Virus record (IMG/VR): IMGVR_UViG_3300041403_000072
Span: 1 to 34,047 of that record
Origin: a virus
DNA length: 34,047 bases
Direction: 5' to 3' (one strand)
The notes under the pieces were generated by a model, which ran no database searches, was not told the DNA's origin, and saw nothing but the letters and a program-made list of their open reading frames with translations. Positions 20,216-28,482 of the stretch are shown piece after piece; within the stretch, counting starts at the first letter, position 1; each line of letters opens with the position of its first letter. The translations under genes were made by a program, and so were the position numbers.

Positions 20216-22050
20216 TAGAATCGTCTCCGTGCGAGCAGGTCAGCGATCTCCGCCTTCTGCTGTCGTAACTGGGCGGTGAATAGGGCGCGATCCTGCTCCG
20301 TAGCCCCGCCTGAAATGTTCACCGTAGGGGAGTAGACCAGACTCGGCTGAGCCCCTCGCATGGATTCATTCGTAGCGATCCGCCCGCCAGCGTTACCCAT
20401 AGTCAACACTTCAGGGCCACGCTCGCCCACCACATAAGACTCGCCGGGGCGTACCTGACCGCCCAGAGCGCGCCCTGTGAGGCTTTTCGCGGAATACGTC
20501 ACCCCAGCAGCGATAATCGCTCCAGCAGCCGCAGCGCCCAATGCAGGGCCGATGACAGGGATACCAGAGAGGGACTTGTATGCCTTCATCGCAGCGGAGT
20601 ACGAATCGGAGATGATTTGCTTCGCGTTCTCCCGCTTCTCAGCGTCCGCAAGGTTGATAGCTAGCGCCGTTGCCGCCTTCGCCTTATCCGATTTCCCCTC
20701 TAAGAGCATATCGGAGAACTCTAAGAGGCGTGCCGTATTCTCAGCGGCTAACCGTTGTTCGGTCGCTGCCCGTTTAGCTGCCTCCACTTCCGCAATACGG
20801 GTCTTTTCCGCTTCCTTTCGCGCCGTTTCCGCTATATCCGCATCAATCTCGCGCTGCCTTTGTGCCGCTATCGCTTCCCCGGCCCTAACGGCTGCCGCTC
20901 GCTCTCGCTCGTATTGCGCGTCCGCGTCCTCTGACACTCGGGCGCGCATATTCTGGTAGTTTTCCTCTACCTCGATGGCGTGTTCCCGAGCAGCGATTAG
21001 GTCATAGAGATTCGCGATTTGCCGTAGCTGGGCTTCCGTCGCGCCATTGATAGCTGCGGTATGCAAAGCCTCCGCTTTAGCGCTTAACCCTACAAGCTCT
21101 AGCTGCCCCTGTAGGTCCTCGATCATCTGCTGGGCGCTAACTGAGCGACCGTCTAAGGCGTCCTTCTCCTCTTGGATCGCTCTTTTAAGGGTATCAATCT
21201 GCGCAGCGAGGGCTTCCGGGTCAGCGTCAGAGACAGCCGAAATACCCCCGGCCATCATCGCCATACCGCCAGCCGCACCCGTAAGGCTAATTTCCGTCCG
21301 GGCTAGCTCGTTCTCTAAGACGCGGAGTTGCCCTTCCATTTCCTTAATGCGGTCAACCCTTTGGGACGCCACGAACGCCTGTTGCGCAGCGGTGAGGTTC
21401 CTAAACTCCTCCCCTAAGTCCTCGATCTCGTTCCGTAGCTCTTCCGCGCTCTTTTCCGTCGCGCCCATCTTCATAGCGACGCCGACAATAAGGGCGCCGA
21501 AGGCTAAGAGGGAGCCGACTACCGCCCCGCCGGGACCGAAGATAGAGGCGATCTGCGGACCCTGTTGCCCGAGGATAATCATTGCGTCCGTCCCAGCCTG
21601 AGCTTGAACCGCGACGTCCTGAAGCTGGAAGGATAGTTGTGAGGTAGCGTTCTTAGCTGCGCCGAAGCGGCTCCCGGCTTGAATGACGTTCTGCCCCGCC
21701 TGCTCCATGCCAGCCGATGCCGCTCTAGCAGAGGAGCTTAGGTCGGACATGTTGCGACCGATGCGCCCGAATGAGGTAGCAGACCTATTAATCTGGGCAG
21801 AGGCGGACGCAGCGGAAAGCCCGAGCGCGTCGAAGGCTGAATCGTTTTGCTTAACGGCTTGGGTAGTCTGGTTCGTCTTACCCGTGAACTCGGTCATGGT
21901 GCGGCCAGTCTTATCTACTGCCGCCTCGGTCTGCTCAATCTGACGCTTCGTTTCGCGGGAAGACCCAGTAAGGTTATCAAGATCGCGTTTCGCGCTCTTA
22001 ACCTCGCTGGTGTCCGCTCTCATGCGGATTAGTGCTTCGTAAGAGGCCAT
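20215..22050 (-). CDS. Tape measure protein
   Basis: This 611-residue protein is helical and coiled-coil-rich: an N-terminal ADTSEVKSAKRDLDNL repeat-like region, a central hydrophobic stretch around FGPGGAVVGSLLAFGALIVGVAM and a second one near GPALGAAAAGAIIAAGVTYSA. It ends GGQVRPGESYVVGERGPEVLTMG, the common tape-measure C-terminus. At about 0.15 nm per residue the tail would be near 90 nm, short for a siphovirus; this is an estimate. It follows the G/T chaperone genes, as expected, and overlaps the T frame by 22 bases. The protein sets tail length and is injected with the DNA. Confidence 0.95.
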   Translation of the reverse strand: MASYEALIRMRADTSEVKSAKRDLDNLTGSSRETKRQIEQTEAAVDKTGRTMTEFTGKTNQTTQAVKQNDSAFDALGLSAASASAQINRSATSFGRIGRNMSDLSSSARAASAGMEQAGQNVIQAGSRFGAAKNATSQLSFQLQDVAVQAQAGTDAMIILGQQGPQIASIFGPGGAVVGSLLAFGALIVGVAMKMGATEKSAEELRNEIEDLGEEFRNLTAAQQAFVASQRVDRIKEMEGQLRVLENELARTEISLTGAAGGMAMMAGGISAVSDADPEALAAQIDTLKRAIQEEKDALDGRSVSAQQMIEDLQGQLELVGLSAKAEALHTAAINGATEAQLRQIANLYDLIAAREHAIEVEENYQNMRARVSEDADAQYERERAAAVRAGEAIAAQRQREIDADIAETARKEAEKTRIAEVEAAKRAATEQRLAAENTARLLEFSDMLLEGKSDKAKAATALAINLADAEKRENAKQIISDSYSAAMKAYKSLSGIPVIGPALGAAAAGAIIAAGVTYSAKSLTGRALGGQVRPGESYVVGERGPEVLTMGNAGGRIATNESMRGAQPSLVYSPTVNISGGATEQDRALFTAQLRQQKAEIADLLARRRF

Positions 22051-22367
22051 CTCGGTTCTGCTCCACGATACTTAGCCAGCGCCATAACGGCTTCGACTTC
22101 CCACGGTTCTAGCTCATTACCCGTCAGCCGGGAGTAACTATCAAGCTCCGAGTAAGTATACTCCGTCAGGTCAGTGTACGCTTGCCATGCGTTATCGTGA
22201 AGGCTAGATAGCTTCGGCCCATCAAGCTCTTTAGGCGTTCTCCCCGTAGACTTCTGAACCTGTCGGAAGGTATCTAAGCGGCTAACTGTGGAACCTTCGG
22301 GGCAGGCATTTAGCCACATACACCAGCGCCCGAACTCTACGAACTCCGCAATTAGCCTTGCGTAAAA
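22029..22367 (-). CDS. Tail assembly chaperone, T part made by -1 frameshift
   Basis: The frame is open from the codon after a TAA at 22368-22370 through to 22029. An ATG exists at 22319 but has no ribosome-binding site, and the residues before it (FYARLIAEFVEFGRWC) continue naturally into MWLNACPEG. This frame lies at -1 relative to the G gene and overlaps its last codons, so I read it as the T extension of a G-T fusion, about 112 residues. Such fusions help load tape measure and tube proteins. Its end overlaps the tape-measure start. The fusion would read GDTANF then YARLIAEF. Confidence 0.75.
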   Translation of the reverse strand, partial: FYARLIAEFVEFGRWCMWLNACPEGSTVSRLDTFRQVQKSTGRTPKELDGPKLSSLHDNAWQAYTDLTEYTYSELDSYSRLTGNELEPWEVEAVMALAKYRGAEPRWPLTKH

Positions 22368-22735
22368 TTAGCCGTGTCCCCCAAGAACCGTAATAGCTGC
22401 TCTACGATAGAGGGAGACTGTTCGTAAAGGGATCGGGCATTCTCCGGGGTGCATTCGTACTTCTTGCCCCCCTTCGTAATACCTTTCCAGTCAAGGGTAA
22501 TGGCTACGAGGGAATCTACGTCCATTTGGTCGTAGTCAAGCTCCTCTAGCTTCCCTTCCGCCTTAGCTGCAATGATCTTGGACGTTTGGCGCTTCTTCTC
22601 TTTACGCCACGCCTTAGAGTCTGCGCCCTGAATCTTGATGAAAACATCAGTCTTAGAACCATCAACCGGGGAGAGGATATTAACCTCTGCCCCGGCTTCA
22701 TGGCTTGCCGTAGTGGCCAGCTTGTCAAACTCCAT
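22352..22735 (-). CDS. Tail assembly chaperone G
   Basis: This 127-residue protein lies between the tail tube and the tape measure, the position of lambda G. It is a small, mixed alpha/beta protein with a basic centre (WRKEKKRQTSKIIAAK) and DWKGITKGGKKYECTPENARSLYE near the C-terminus, a pattern common to tail chaperones. The zero-frame product ends GDTANFTQG. A minor share of ribosomes probably shifts to the -1 frame at TTTT (22364-22367). AGGGCGGG precedes the ATG. Confidence 0.88.
   Translation of the reverse strand: MEFDKLATTASHEAGAEVNILSPVDGSKTDVFIKIQGADSKAWRKEKKRQTSKIIAAKAEGKLEELDYDQMDVDSLVAITLDWKGITKGGKKYECTPENARSLYEQSPSIVEQLLRFLGDTANFTQG
22364..22367 (-). other. Probable -1 frameshift site in the tail chaperone pair
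   Basis: The overlap between the two frames is limited to 22352-22367 by a TAA in the -1 frame (22368-22370) and the G stop TAA (22352-22354). Only the run of four T allows good re-pairing: the codon TTT can slip one base back to TTT. The canonical X-XXY-YYZ heptamer is absent (the zero-frame codons are AAT TTT ACG), so it would be a P-site slip on Phe-tRNA. Confidence 0.6.
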
Positions 22736-22754
22736 AATCCCGCCCTTTTATGGG

Positions 22755-23672
22755 TTATGCAGCAGTTCGGGTAATCACAATGTTAGAGGCGTCCGTGGCG
22801 TCGTAGAGGCCCACGAAGTCCATAGCAATAGTGATTGCGCCCTCTCCCGAAACATCAGGCTGACCGCTGTTGTACTTAACATTGCCAATCTCGATTAGGT
22901 AATCATTCCCATCGAGGTCGGTCAGGGTCAAAGCGATGCTGCTGCTGGTTTCGTTAAGGAACTTCTCATAGAGCGCCTTAGACTCAAAGTAGGTCGTCAG
23001 CGTACCCGTCACCCGAGACTTACCAATCGCAGGGCGCTGGGTCGTAGCCGAACCGATAGCGAACAGCGGCTCGATGCCGTTCTCAAGGGTCAATTCAAGC
23101 GCCGTTACCGTAGCAATTGCGGAGCCACCCTCCGTAATTGACCCGGTAAAGGAGTCAAACGGGGTATTCCCAACGTCAGCGCTATAGGTGCTGGAAGCGA
23201 CTTGAGTCGTGTTAGTCGTCAGGTCCTTACCGATAACCCCGAAGGTACAAGTAACCATCGAGTTCGGGCTAACGCTGAGAGCGAGGGAGTTAATCTCGCA
23301 CCCCGTGTAGCGGTGATACTCAGCGATGGCGAGGTCCGCAAACTTCCGCTCAAAGGTAAAAGAGCGACGGGTCGTGCCAGCCTTGAGGACGTCCGTGGTC
23401 CAAGTGCCGCAGAGGGCCGCCTGAAGCAGGTCGTCGAAGGCTTCGTATTCCAACTCGCCAGTGATCTCACCGGAAACGCTCTTGTTCCCGTGGCGGAAGT
23501 CCTCCACCTGACGGTCGCCCCGGAGCTTTTCGGACTCGATAGCGTCCTTCGTAAGCGCAAGGGTCGTACCCGTATGGGGAACGGGCGTCCAAGTAGGCGT
23601 AGAAGGCGTGGTGCCGTAAGTGGTTTCTGCAACGAAGTGCAGACTATGTTGTGCGCCGTTTGCAATAGTCAT
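22755..23672 (-). CDS. Major tail tube protein
   Basis: This 305-residue protein starts MTIANGAQHSLHFVAETTYGTTPSTP, a recognisable start of the Phage_tube_2 family. It contains an inserted Ig-like or second tube-type region (TFGVIGKDLTT, then SITEGGSAIATVTALELTLENGIEP), and ends IAMDFVGLYDATDASNIVITRTAA. It should form the hexameric rings of the tail tube. The start overlaps the tail terminator stop; order and length fit. It should be one of the most abundant virion proteins. Confidence 0.93.
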   Translation of the reverse strand: MTIANGAQHSLHFVAETTYGTTPSTPTWTPVPHTGTTLALTKDAIESEKLRGDRQVEDFRHGNKSVSGEITGELEYEAFDDLLQAALCGTWTTDVLKAGTTRRSFTFERKFADLAIAEYHRYTGCEINSLALSVSPNSMVTCTFGVIGKDLTTNTTQVASSTYSADVGNTPFDSFTGSITEGGSAIATVTALELTLENGIEPLFAIGSATTQRPAIGKSRVTGTLTTYFESKALYEKFLNETSSSIALTLTDLDGNDYLIEIGNVKYNSGQPDVSGEGAITIAMDFVGLYDATDASNIVITRTAA

Positions 23673-24076
23673 GACCGTGCCCCTGTGAATGTCTGCACAT
23701 CAACCGAAACCGGCACGAATACCCACGCGCCGTCTAAAATTGCAGGGCCGATGCTAACAGACCGAACCCGCAGCTTAGTGCCATTATAGGACAGAACCGT
23801 ACCGCGTTTGAAATGGTCCGCGATAGTGTCCGTTAGGGTAGTCCGCCCTGCGCCCCGAGGATATACAACGTCCACCTGATAGATAGCGTTCGTTTCGTCC
23901 TTCCCAGAGGCCCCTAATGAAGCCTGTAAGGTCGTTGTAGGCAGGAACGTAGGCCGAACATAGGTCGTGCCAGCGGAAGGCTCGTAGGGCACGTTAGGCC
24001 ACGCTACGGGGGTCGAATCCATAGAATCTAAGCGCGCATCAAGCGCTGCCTGCATATCGTTGAAGAACGTACTCAT
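23669..24076 (-). CDS. Tail terminator protein
   Basis: This 135-residue protein has an N-terminal helix (FFNDMQAALDARLDSM), a PVAWPNVPYEPSAGTTYVRPTFLP loop-strand segment and DETNAIYQVDVVYPRGAGRTTLTD, the DUF4128-type pattern of gpU-like tail terminators. The protein should stop tube growth and join the tail to the neck. It sits between the HK97-gp10-like gene and the tube gene, the standard order, and overlaps both by four bases. Confidence 0.9.
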   Translation of the reverse strand: MSTFFNDMQAALDARLDSMDSTPVAWPNVPYEPSAGTTYVRPTFLPTTTLQASLGASGKDETNAIYQVDVVYPRGAGRTTLTDTIADHFKRGTVLSYNGTKLRVRSVSIGPAILDGAWVFVPVSVDVQTFTGARS

Positions 24077-24450
24077 TTGCCAGCCTCGTTCATGCGCTGC
24101 TGTAGCTCCGCGATGCTTAATCGTAGCATCCCGCTCGGCGCCTGCTTAGACCAGCCGAACTCTAGCCGATGCGCATAGGGGAGGTTATTCGATAGGTAGA
24201 AGTCCTGCCCCATCTCTAGCTTATTCACTTGAGTCCGCGCAGCGTCTACAGCCTTATTCCCGGTCTTGTCCGTTCCCTGAACCCGCCCTGTCGCGGGAGT
24301 TCCCGTAGAGGCTTGCCAGTTATTACGAAAGCGCCCCGTATCAACTGGGCTACGCTTAACGATCCGGTTCGTCAGGCCCAATAGGGTCCCTCGTACCACC
24401 TTCTCCGGCACTTCCCCGAACTCTAGTAGCGCTTCCGTTAGGTCCTTCAT
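24073..24450 (-). CDS. HK97-gp10-like tail completion / neck protein
   Basis: This 125-residue protein carries IVKRSPVDTGRFRNNW at residues 31-46, the signature of the HK97 gp10 family, and later NNLPYAHRLEFGW. It is a neck-tail adaptor of siphoviruses. The middle (TGTPATGRVQGTDKTGNKAVD) looks disordered and may fold on assembly. The ATG overlaps the upstream stop as ATGA. Confidence 0.92.
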   Translation of the reverse strand: MKDLTEALLEFGEVPEKVVRGTLLGLTNRIVKRSPVDTGRFRNNWQASTGTPATGRVQGTDKTGNKAVDAARTQVNKLEMGQDFYLSNNLPYAHRLEFGWSKQAPSGMLRLSIAELQQRMNEAGK

Positions 24451-24797
24451 TTCCGAACCTGTAGGTTTGATGCGACCACGGTCCCACTGGGCCCAATATC
24501 GCTAATCGAGATAATTCGGTAAGTCTCCGACCCCACCACGACCGTATCGCCGACTTCATACGTTCCGCTCTCCGCGAGCATTCGCCGGTCGCCCTGTAGT
24601 ACAGAACCGTCAGCCCTATCAGCGCCAGAATAGTCAAAAAGGCAAGCGTACGCCGTATAGGTAGACGAGGTGTCCGTGGTCGTTCCGGTAGCTGGGTCAT
24701 ACGTCCCCTTCGTTACCCGTGTGAACGTATATTGGGTCCCGAACTTCGCAATCATTCGGCCCGCAGATTGCGTTAAGGGCGTGTAGTTATAGCTCAC
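24447..24797 (-). CDS. Head closure / head-tail stopper protein
   Basis: This 116-residue beta-barrel-like protein has GTQYTFTRVTKGTYDPATG followed by acidic and Tyr-rich strands and a final YRIISISDIGPSGTVVASNLQVRK, typical of SPP1 gp16-like stoppers. The start is a GTG overlapping the upstream stop as GTGA. The position between the DnaT-like connector and the gp10-like gene is the normal one for head closure. It retains DNA after packaging. Confidence 0.85.
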   Translation of the reverse strand: MSYNYTPLTQSAGRMIAKFGTQYTFTRVTKGTYDPATGTTTDTSSTYTAYACLFDYSGADRADGSVLQGDRRMLAESGTYEVGDTVVVGSETYRIISISDIGPSGTVVASNLQVRK

Positions 24798-25267
24798 GCG
24801 CGGGACACCATCGTTACAGGTTGAACGAGCTTCCTGAGAGCTTGGGTAAGCGCAGGGGTCGTACGCTTCATGCCCGCGCTGTCCTTGTAGGTGATCTTAA
24901 TAGAATCCACCTGCTCGGACGTTACCTCACGCTCCGAAGGCGCCAGCCGGGAATCCCCGTCCGCCTCGATCTTGATCAGCTCGTAAATGGCCGTCTTTAC
25001 CTCTTTAGGGATTTCGTCCGAATCGACGGCGTAGCCATCAATGTATACGTCGTCCCGAGGCCATTGCATGGGCTGAAGCTCCGTATGCTTCACACCCTTA
25101 AACGCAAGCGACTCGAAATAGTCGTGCGCACGGTATAGCTGTTGGGAGATAGCCGCGTCGGTCCCGTAGGTGATCCCGCGATCATCAGCCCAGCTTTTGA
25201 ATTCTGCGACGGTGATGTAAGAGTTAGCCGACGCAACCCCGGTTCCATCTTCGACCACGATAGCCAT
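24794..25267 (-). CDS. Head-tail connector, DnaT-like family
   Basis: This 157-residue protein begins MAIVVEDGTGVASANSYITVAEFKSWADDRG, the standard opening of the phage family labelled 'putative DnaT-like ssDNA binding', and contains YRAHDYFESLAFKG and MQWPRDD. Despite the label it is a helical head-tail adaptor (gp6-like) that binds under the portal. GGAG lies before the ATG; the start is one base past the preceding stop. Confidence 0.9.
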   Translation of the reverse strand: MAIVVEDGTGVASANSYITVAEFKSWADDRGITYGTDAAISQQLYRAHDYFESLAFKGVKHTELQPMQWPRDDVYIDGYAVDSDEIPKEVKTAIYELIKIEADGDSRLAPSEREVTSEQVDSIKITYKDSAGMKRTTPALTQALRKLVQPVTMVSRA

Positions 25268-25402
25268 TTAGCGAGTCTCCAGAACCTTGTAGTCGCCCAG
25301 CTTGTAGTTCTCAACTTCAGAGGGGTGAACGTCAGCGGTCTTGCCGTCAGGGCGTACCATCTTGACCAGTTTGGGCTTAGGGCCCGGCTTCTTCTTTTCC
25401 AT
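25268..25402 (-). CDS. Small basic protein after the coat gene
   Basis: From the ATG at 25402 (GGGGG seven bases upstream) this is a 44-residue protein starting MEKKKPGPKPKLVKMVRPDG and ending with VHPSEVENYKLGDYKVLETR. The N-terminus is an AT-hook-like KKPGPKPK, and the rest fits a common small phage family with a VxPxEVxxY segment. A longer frame would start inside the coat gene and cross the terminator, so I reject that start. Role unknown; it may be a head accessory. Confidence 0.75.
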   Translation of the reverse strand: MEKKKPGPKPKLVKMVRPDGKTADVHPSEVENYKLGDYKVLETR

Positions 25403-25420
25403 TTCGTACCCCCGAGAGAA

Positions 25421-25440
25421 AGGGGGCCCGAAGGCCCCCT
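25421..25440 (-). terminator. Hairpin with UUCG loop after the coat gene
   Basis: AGGGGGCC (25421-25428) and GGCCCCCT (25433-25440) form an eight-base perfect stem; the minus-strand loop is TTCG, followed by TTTCTCTC. It lies nine bases after the coat stop. It probably terminates part of the transcripts, so that the coat gene is more strongly expressed than the connectors downstream. Confidence 0.75.
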
Positions 25441-25448
25441 GATACCTC

Positions 25449-26594
25449 TTAGCCGAGGAGGAGAGCGATGAAGTCAGGCTTCCAAGCCTTGACACCCCAT
25501 GCTGCTGCCACTTCGATCATGGTCTTACGATAGCCGCGATAAACGCGAATCTCGAACACGAGCCCGGAGAAGGGGTCCTGAACGGTCATTGCGTCATCGG
25601 CAGCATCGCCACCTTCCGGCACAGCAGGAGCGCGCATTGCGATCTCCAGAGCCCGACGGTGGAAGGCCACGTTAGCGGTGTAGCTGTTACCTACGGTGAT
25701 AGCCGCGTTATCAGCGAGAGCCAGACGCAGACCGGGAGCCCCGATTGCGAATGCGCCGCCAGCAAGAGCGGTGTTCACGACATACTTGTTCGTGTCACCG
25801 TTGAAGGTCACAACGTCGCCCGCGAGGATGGTGCCAGAGCCGCCGTCAGCAGCGATGCTGGTGTCGCCAATGGCGGACGAAGCATCGTTGAGCAGGTAGC
25901 TTGCGCCGGTCCCTTTGGTGTGCGCTTGAACCTGAGCGGACTCACGCAGGGACAGGCCCTGAAGCTCAAGCAGCGTACCTTGGCGAAGCAGGTCAGCCCC
26001 ACCGGCCTCGTTCACCTTCTGAAGCTGAGCAAGCTGACGCAGGTTCGTACCAGCGACAGTGTTCAGGACCAGAGAGGCTTGGCCGTCGTTAGCAGGCATA
26101 CCGTTGTCCACCAGAATCTGGCGAAGCTCGGCCACTTCGGAGAAGTTGCTTGCGAACGGGGTCGTGCCAGCGGTGCCGAATGCGCGGGATGCGTTCTTGT
26201 ACGCTTCCTCTGCAAGATCGGCTTCCATCTCGTTCACGAGAGCGCGCATAGCTTGGGCGATCTGATCGCCGTACACGGTCTCAAAGCCCACACCGTTGTT
26301 CAGGTGGCGGATATCCTCACCCGTGTAGGGGATTTGGACAGCGCGGCTGTTGGAGATGGAGAGAGTCTTATTGTCCACGGTCTGATCGGTCCCCTCGGGG
26401 ATCGTCATTGCCTCGGACACATCGACCACGCTAGCAGCGCGAGTGAATGCAGCACGGACGGTATCGCCCTTTGCTACACGCTCGGAGCCATTAGCGTTGA
26501 TGGTAGCCGCAGGGATGAAGCCGGTTAGCTCCCGCCCCACCACATCAGCAGCGACGTAGATGTCGGCTGCCAAGTTCGTCAGTACGTTAGCCAT
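25449..26594 (-). CDS. Major capsid protein, P22-coat type
   Basis: This 381-residue protein starts MANVLTNLAADIYVAADVVGRELTGFIPAATIN and contains GDTVRAAFTRAASVVDVSEA, followed by VQIPYTGEDI, NEMEADLAEEAYKNASRAFG, and ends RKTMIEVAAAWGVKAWKPDFIALLLG. These are typical of the P22 gp5 coat family: HK97 fold with an inserted domain (near 230-290). Length is slightly shorter than P22 coat (430). GGAGG precedes the ATG, and a scaffold gene precedes the coat gene, as in P22-like heads. Confidence 0.93.
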   Translation of the reverse strand: MANVLTNLAADIYVAADVVGRELTGFIPAATINANGSERVAKGDTVRAAFTRAASVVDVSEAMTIPEGTDQTVDNKTLSISNSRAVQIPYTGEDIRHLNNGVGFETVYGDQIAQAMRALVNEMEADLAEEAYKNASRAFGTAGTTPFASNFSEVAELRQILVDNGMPANDGQASLVLNTVAGTNLRQLAQLQKVNEAGGADLLRQGTLLELQGLSLRESAQVQAHTKGTGASYLLNDASSAIGDTSIAADGGSGTILAGDVVTFNGDTNKYVVNTALAGGAFAIGAPGLRLALADNAAITVGNSYTANVAFHRRALEIAMRAPAVPEGGDAADDAMTVQDPFSGLVFEIRVYRGYRKTMIEVAAAWGVKAWKPDFIALLLG

Positions 26595-26619
26595 AACCGG
26601 CCTCCAAAATGCTTAAGAA

Positions 26620-27282
26620 TCATTCGTCAAAGATTTTGCCGCCTGACTTGAAGAACTCAGAGCGTTGGCGCTGGTCCATCTTATCAAAAGCGGCTCTGCT
26701 AACTTCCTTCCGCGCTTCGGCTCCACCTTGCGCTTTGACGGCCCCGCCGCCACTTGCTTGACTTCCATCTACGAGGAACGGGTAAGCCGTCCTGATAGCG
26801 TTAGCCAAATCATCGAGGGAGGACACGGTTAATTGGCCGCTTTCGTCCGTCACCCTTAATTCATTATCTACTAGAGTCAGCCTTTGGCTAATCTCTTTCT
26901 GTAGTAATTGTGCGCGTTGCGTATCTTTTGTCAACCGTGACGCGAGTTTAGCAGCTTCCGTACTTACTTTCTGCTGCCGAATATCCGCGTTCATCTTCTC
27001 AATCGTAGAGCGAAGCGTATCGGCTTCCTGCTTCTGCGATTCGAATAGCTGCTTATAGTCGTTCTCTTTAGCAGCCTTATCCTCGGCTTCCTGCTTGGCG
27101 CGCATCCGGGCTTCTTCCCGCTCCTGCTGCACCTTCTTCTTTTCGGCTAGAAGCTCGTCAACCTTATTCTTAAGTCCAGCGGTCTCCTCGTTTAGTTTAG
27201 CCTGTAGGGCTTCGTTAAAACGGGAGGACAGTTGTTCTTTCAGCCCTTCGTCTAGCTCTACGTCTTGCAGTAAATCACTCAT
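26620..27282 (-). CDS. Scaffolding protein
   Basis: This 220-residue protein is almost wholly helical: residues 30-125 form a charged coiled coil (LNEETAGLKNKVDELLAEKK, then QQEREEARMRAKQEAED). The last 60 residues contain Gly-rich and basic segments ending KMDQRQRSEFFKSGGKIFDE, a probable coat-binding helix. Position directly upstream of the coat gene and composition match the scaffolds of P22/SPP1-like heads. AGAGGTGA precedes the ATG. It should leave the head on maturation. Confidence 0.88.
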   Translation of the reverse strand: MSDLLQDVELDEGLKEQLSSRFNEALQAKLNEETAGLKNKVDELLAEKKKVQQEREEARMRAKQEAEDKAAKENDYKQLFESQKQEADTLRSTIEKMNADIRQQKVSTEAAKLASRLTKDTQRAQLLQKEISQRLTLVDNELRVTDESGQLTVSSLDDLANAIRTAYPFLVDGSQASGGGAVKAQGGAEARKEVSRAAFDKMDQRQRSEFFKSGGKIFDE

Positions 27283-27319
27283 GCGTCACCTCTGGTTAGC
27301 ACGTTGCGGCTCTGCCGCG

Positions 27320-28357
27320 TTAAAGTCCCGCTCGCTCAAATGCCAGCGGTTCCAACTCTCTTAATTGGTCTAATGATAACACGCGGCCCTGCTCGTCTAC
27401 GAACCTGCCTATAGATAGCTTGCCGTCCCTAAATAGCTTCGCCTTACTAATGCCAAGGACTTCCTCTTGGAACGCTTGGGGCTGCTTCCGTAACCATTGC
27501 TCGTAGGTTGTATCCGCCCCTACAGACCGCGTGCCATCCGCTCCGATCGAAGGTCTATCACCCTCAATATCAGCGCCAAGGTCATACTCAGGATTAACCA
27601 CCCAAGTAATAGTAGAGCGGCAGTTAAAATGAGCAGGAGGCTTAGGGTTAGAATCAATATCCTTAAACACCTGTCCGTCACGCGATGCGCAAATGAGGCT
27701 AGTCCGGGAGTCCAGCGTCGCCACCCATTGGTAGGAATCAATAATGTCATCGTTCTCCCTCATGGTGATCTGACGGGCCTGAATCGACACATGGTTAGTC
27801 ACGGTGCGGGCGAGGGCTGCTGCTTGCCGCGTTTGAATACCCTCAAGGTCCTTGATGTTCTTGACGATTTGTTGAGTCGTATCGCCTAAGACGATGCCGT
27901 CCCTAATCTTCTGAACGATCTGCTGCGCCTTCTTCCGCCCGAACTCCGATAACGCCTCTCTAATCGTATAACCCTTCGTAGGCTCAAGGTCCATGATGTT
28001 CGTAAGCATAGCGGCTTGGACTTGGGCCATGTTAGGAAGAACTGTATCAACAGCGACGTTCGCCCCGAGGACGCGGAAGTTAAACCCTACCTCGTACTCT
28101 ACGAAGTCTAGCGCCTCTTGAATAAACCCCTCGGTATAGGTGCCGTTTAGCTCGTTTACAAGTTGGATTAAGTCTTGAATCAGGCGGTCTAAGCGAGCGC
28201 GGGAGAGTTCCGTAAGGTCGATGTTTAAGCGGCTTACGGCTTGCTCTAGCACCTGACGAATAAACTCCTCCGCCTCACGCTCCCGCCCCTTAGCGTAGCG
28301 TTGCACGAATATCTGATGCCGTATGAAGGCATCGCGGATGTCATCGTTAGTGCTCAC
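27320..28357 (-). CDS. Minor head protein, SPP1 gp7 / Mu F-like
   Basis: This 345-residue protein contains the Mu F-like domain: TRTVTNHVSIQARQ-type region, then YQWVATLDSRTSLICASRDGQVF and PPAHFNCRSTITWVVNP with conserved Cys and His. The N-terminal 180 residues are helical. It belongs to head morphogenesis proteins found next to the portal and is probably an internal head component affecting DNA ejection. The start is a GTG (28357) overlapping the upstream stop as GTGA; no strong SD is present, so translation is coupled to the small gene before it. Confidence 0.92.
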   Translation of the reverse strand: MSTNDDIRDAFIRHQIFVQRYAKGREREAEEFIRQVLEQAVSRLNIDLTELSRARLDRLIQDLIQLVNELNGTYTEGFIQEALDFVEYEVGFNFRVLGANVAVDTVLPNMAQVQAAMLTNIMDLEPTKGYTIREALSEFGRKKAQQIVQKIRDGIVLGDTTQQIVKNIKDLEGIQTRQAAALARTVTNHVSIQARQITMRENDDIIDSYQWVATLDSRTSLICASRDGQVFKDIDSNPKPPAHFNCRSTITWVVNPEYDLGADIEGDRPSIGADGTRSVGADTTYEQWLRKQPQAFQEEVLGISKAKLFRDGKLSIGRFVDEQGRVLSLDQLRELEPLAFERAGL

Positions 28358-28479
28358 TTACGTTTCTTATACCCTGATGCAAAGATAGCCTTGCCCTGCT
28401 TCTCGGCCTCTGCCTTCGTCTTATAAACCTTCCCCGACTTGCCCCAGCGGTAGCCGCCTTGCACCTTATAGACCGGCAT
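28354..28479 (-). CDS. 41-residue basic conserved phage peptide
   Basis: The gap between two genes holds an intact short gene coding for MPVYKVQGGYRWGKSGKVYK followed by TKAEAEKQGKAIFASGYKKRK. The composition is very basic, and the pattern VYKVxGGYRWGKSGKxY...AxxQGxAIxASGYKK is one I recall from many phages. Its stop overlaps the start of the Mu F-like gene as GTGA, and GGTGAG precedes its ATG. A role in the head is likely by position; function is unknown. Confidence 0.85.
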   Translation of the reverse strand: MPVYKVQGGYRWGKSGKVYKTKAEAEKQGKAIFASGYKKRK

Positions 28480-28482
28480 AAC

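Noticed and set aside
20477-21601. Plus-strand frames of 160 and 184 codons
   Set aside because: They are shadows of the tape measure gene, with Ala/Ser-rich composition reflecting its helical codons.
22319-22367. Canonical X-XXY-YYZ slippery heptamer for the tail chaperones
   Set aside because: The zero-frame codons are AAT TTT ACG, which do not fit the pattern; only a single-site slip at TTTT is possible.
25659-26528. Plus-strand frame of 289 codons
   Set aside because: It is the antisense shadow of the major capsid gene, which has clear family motifs and a good ribosome-binding site.
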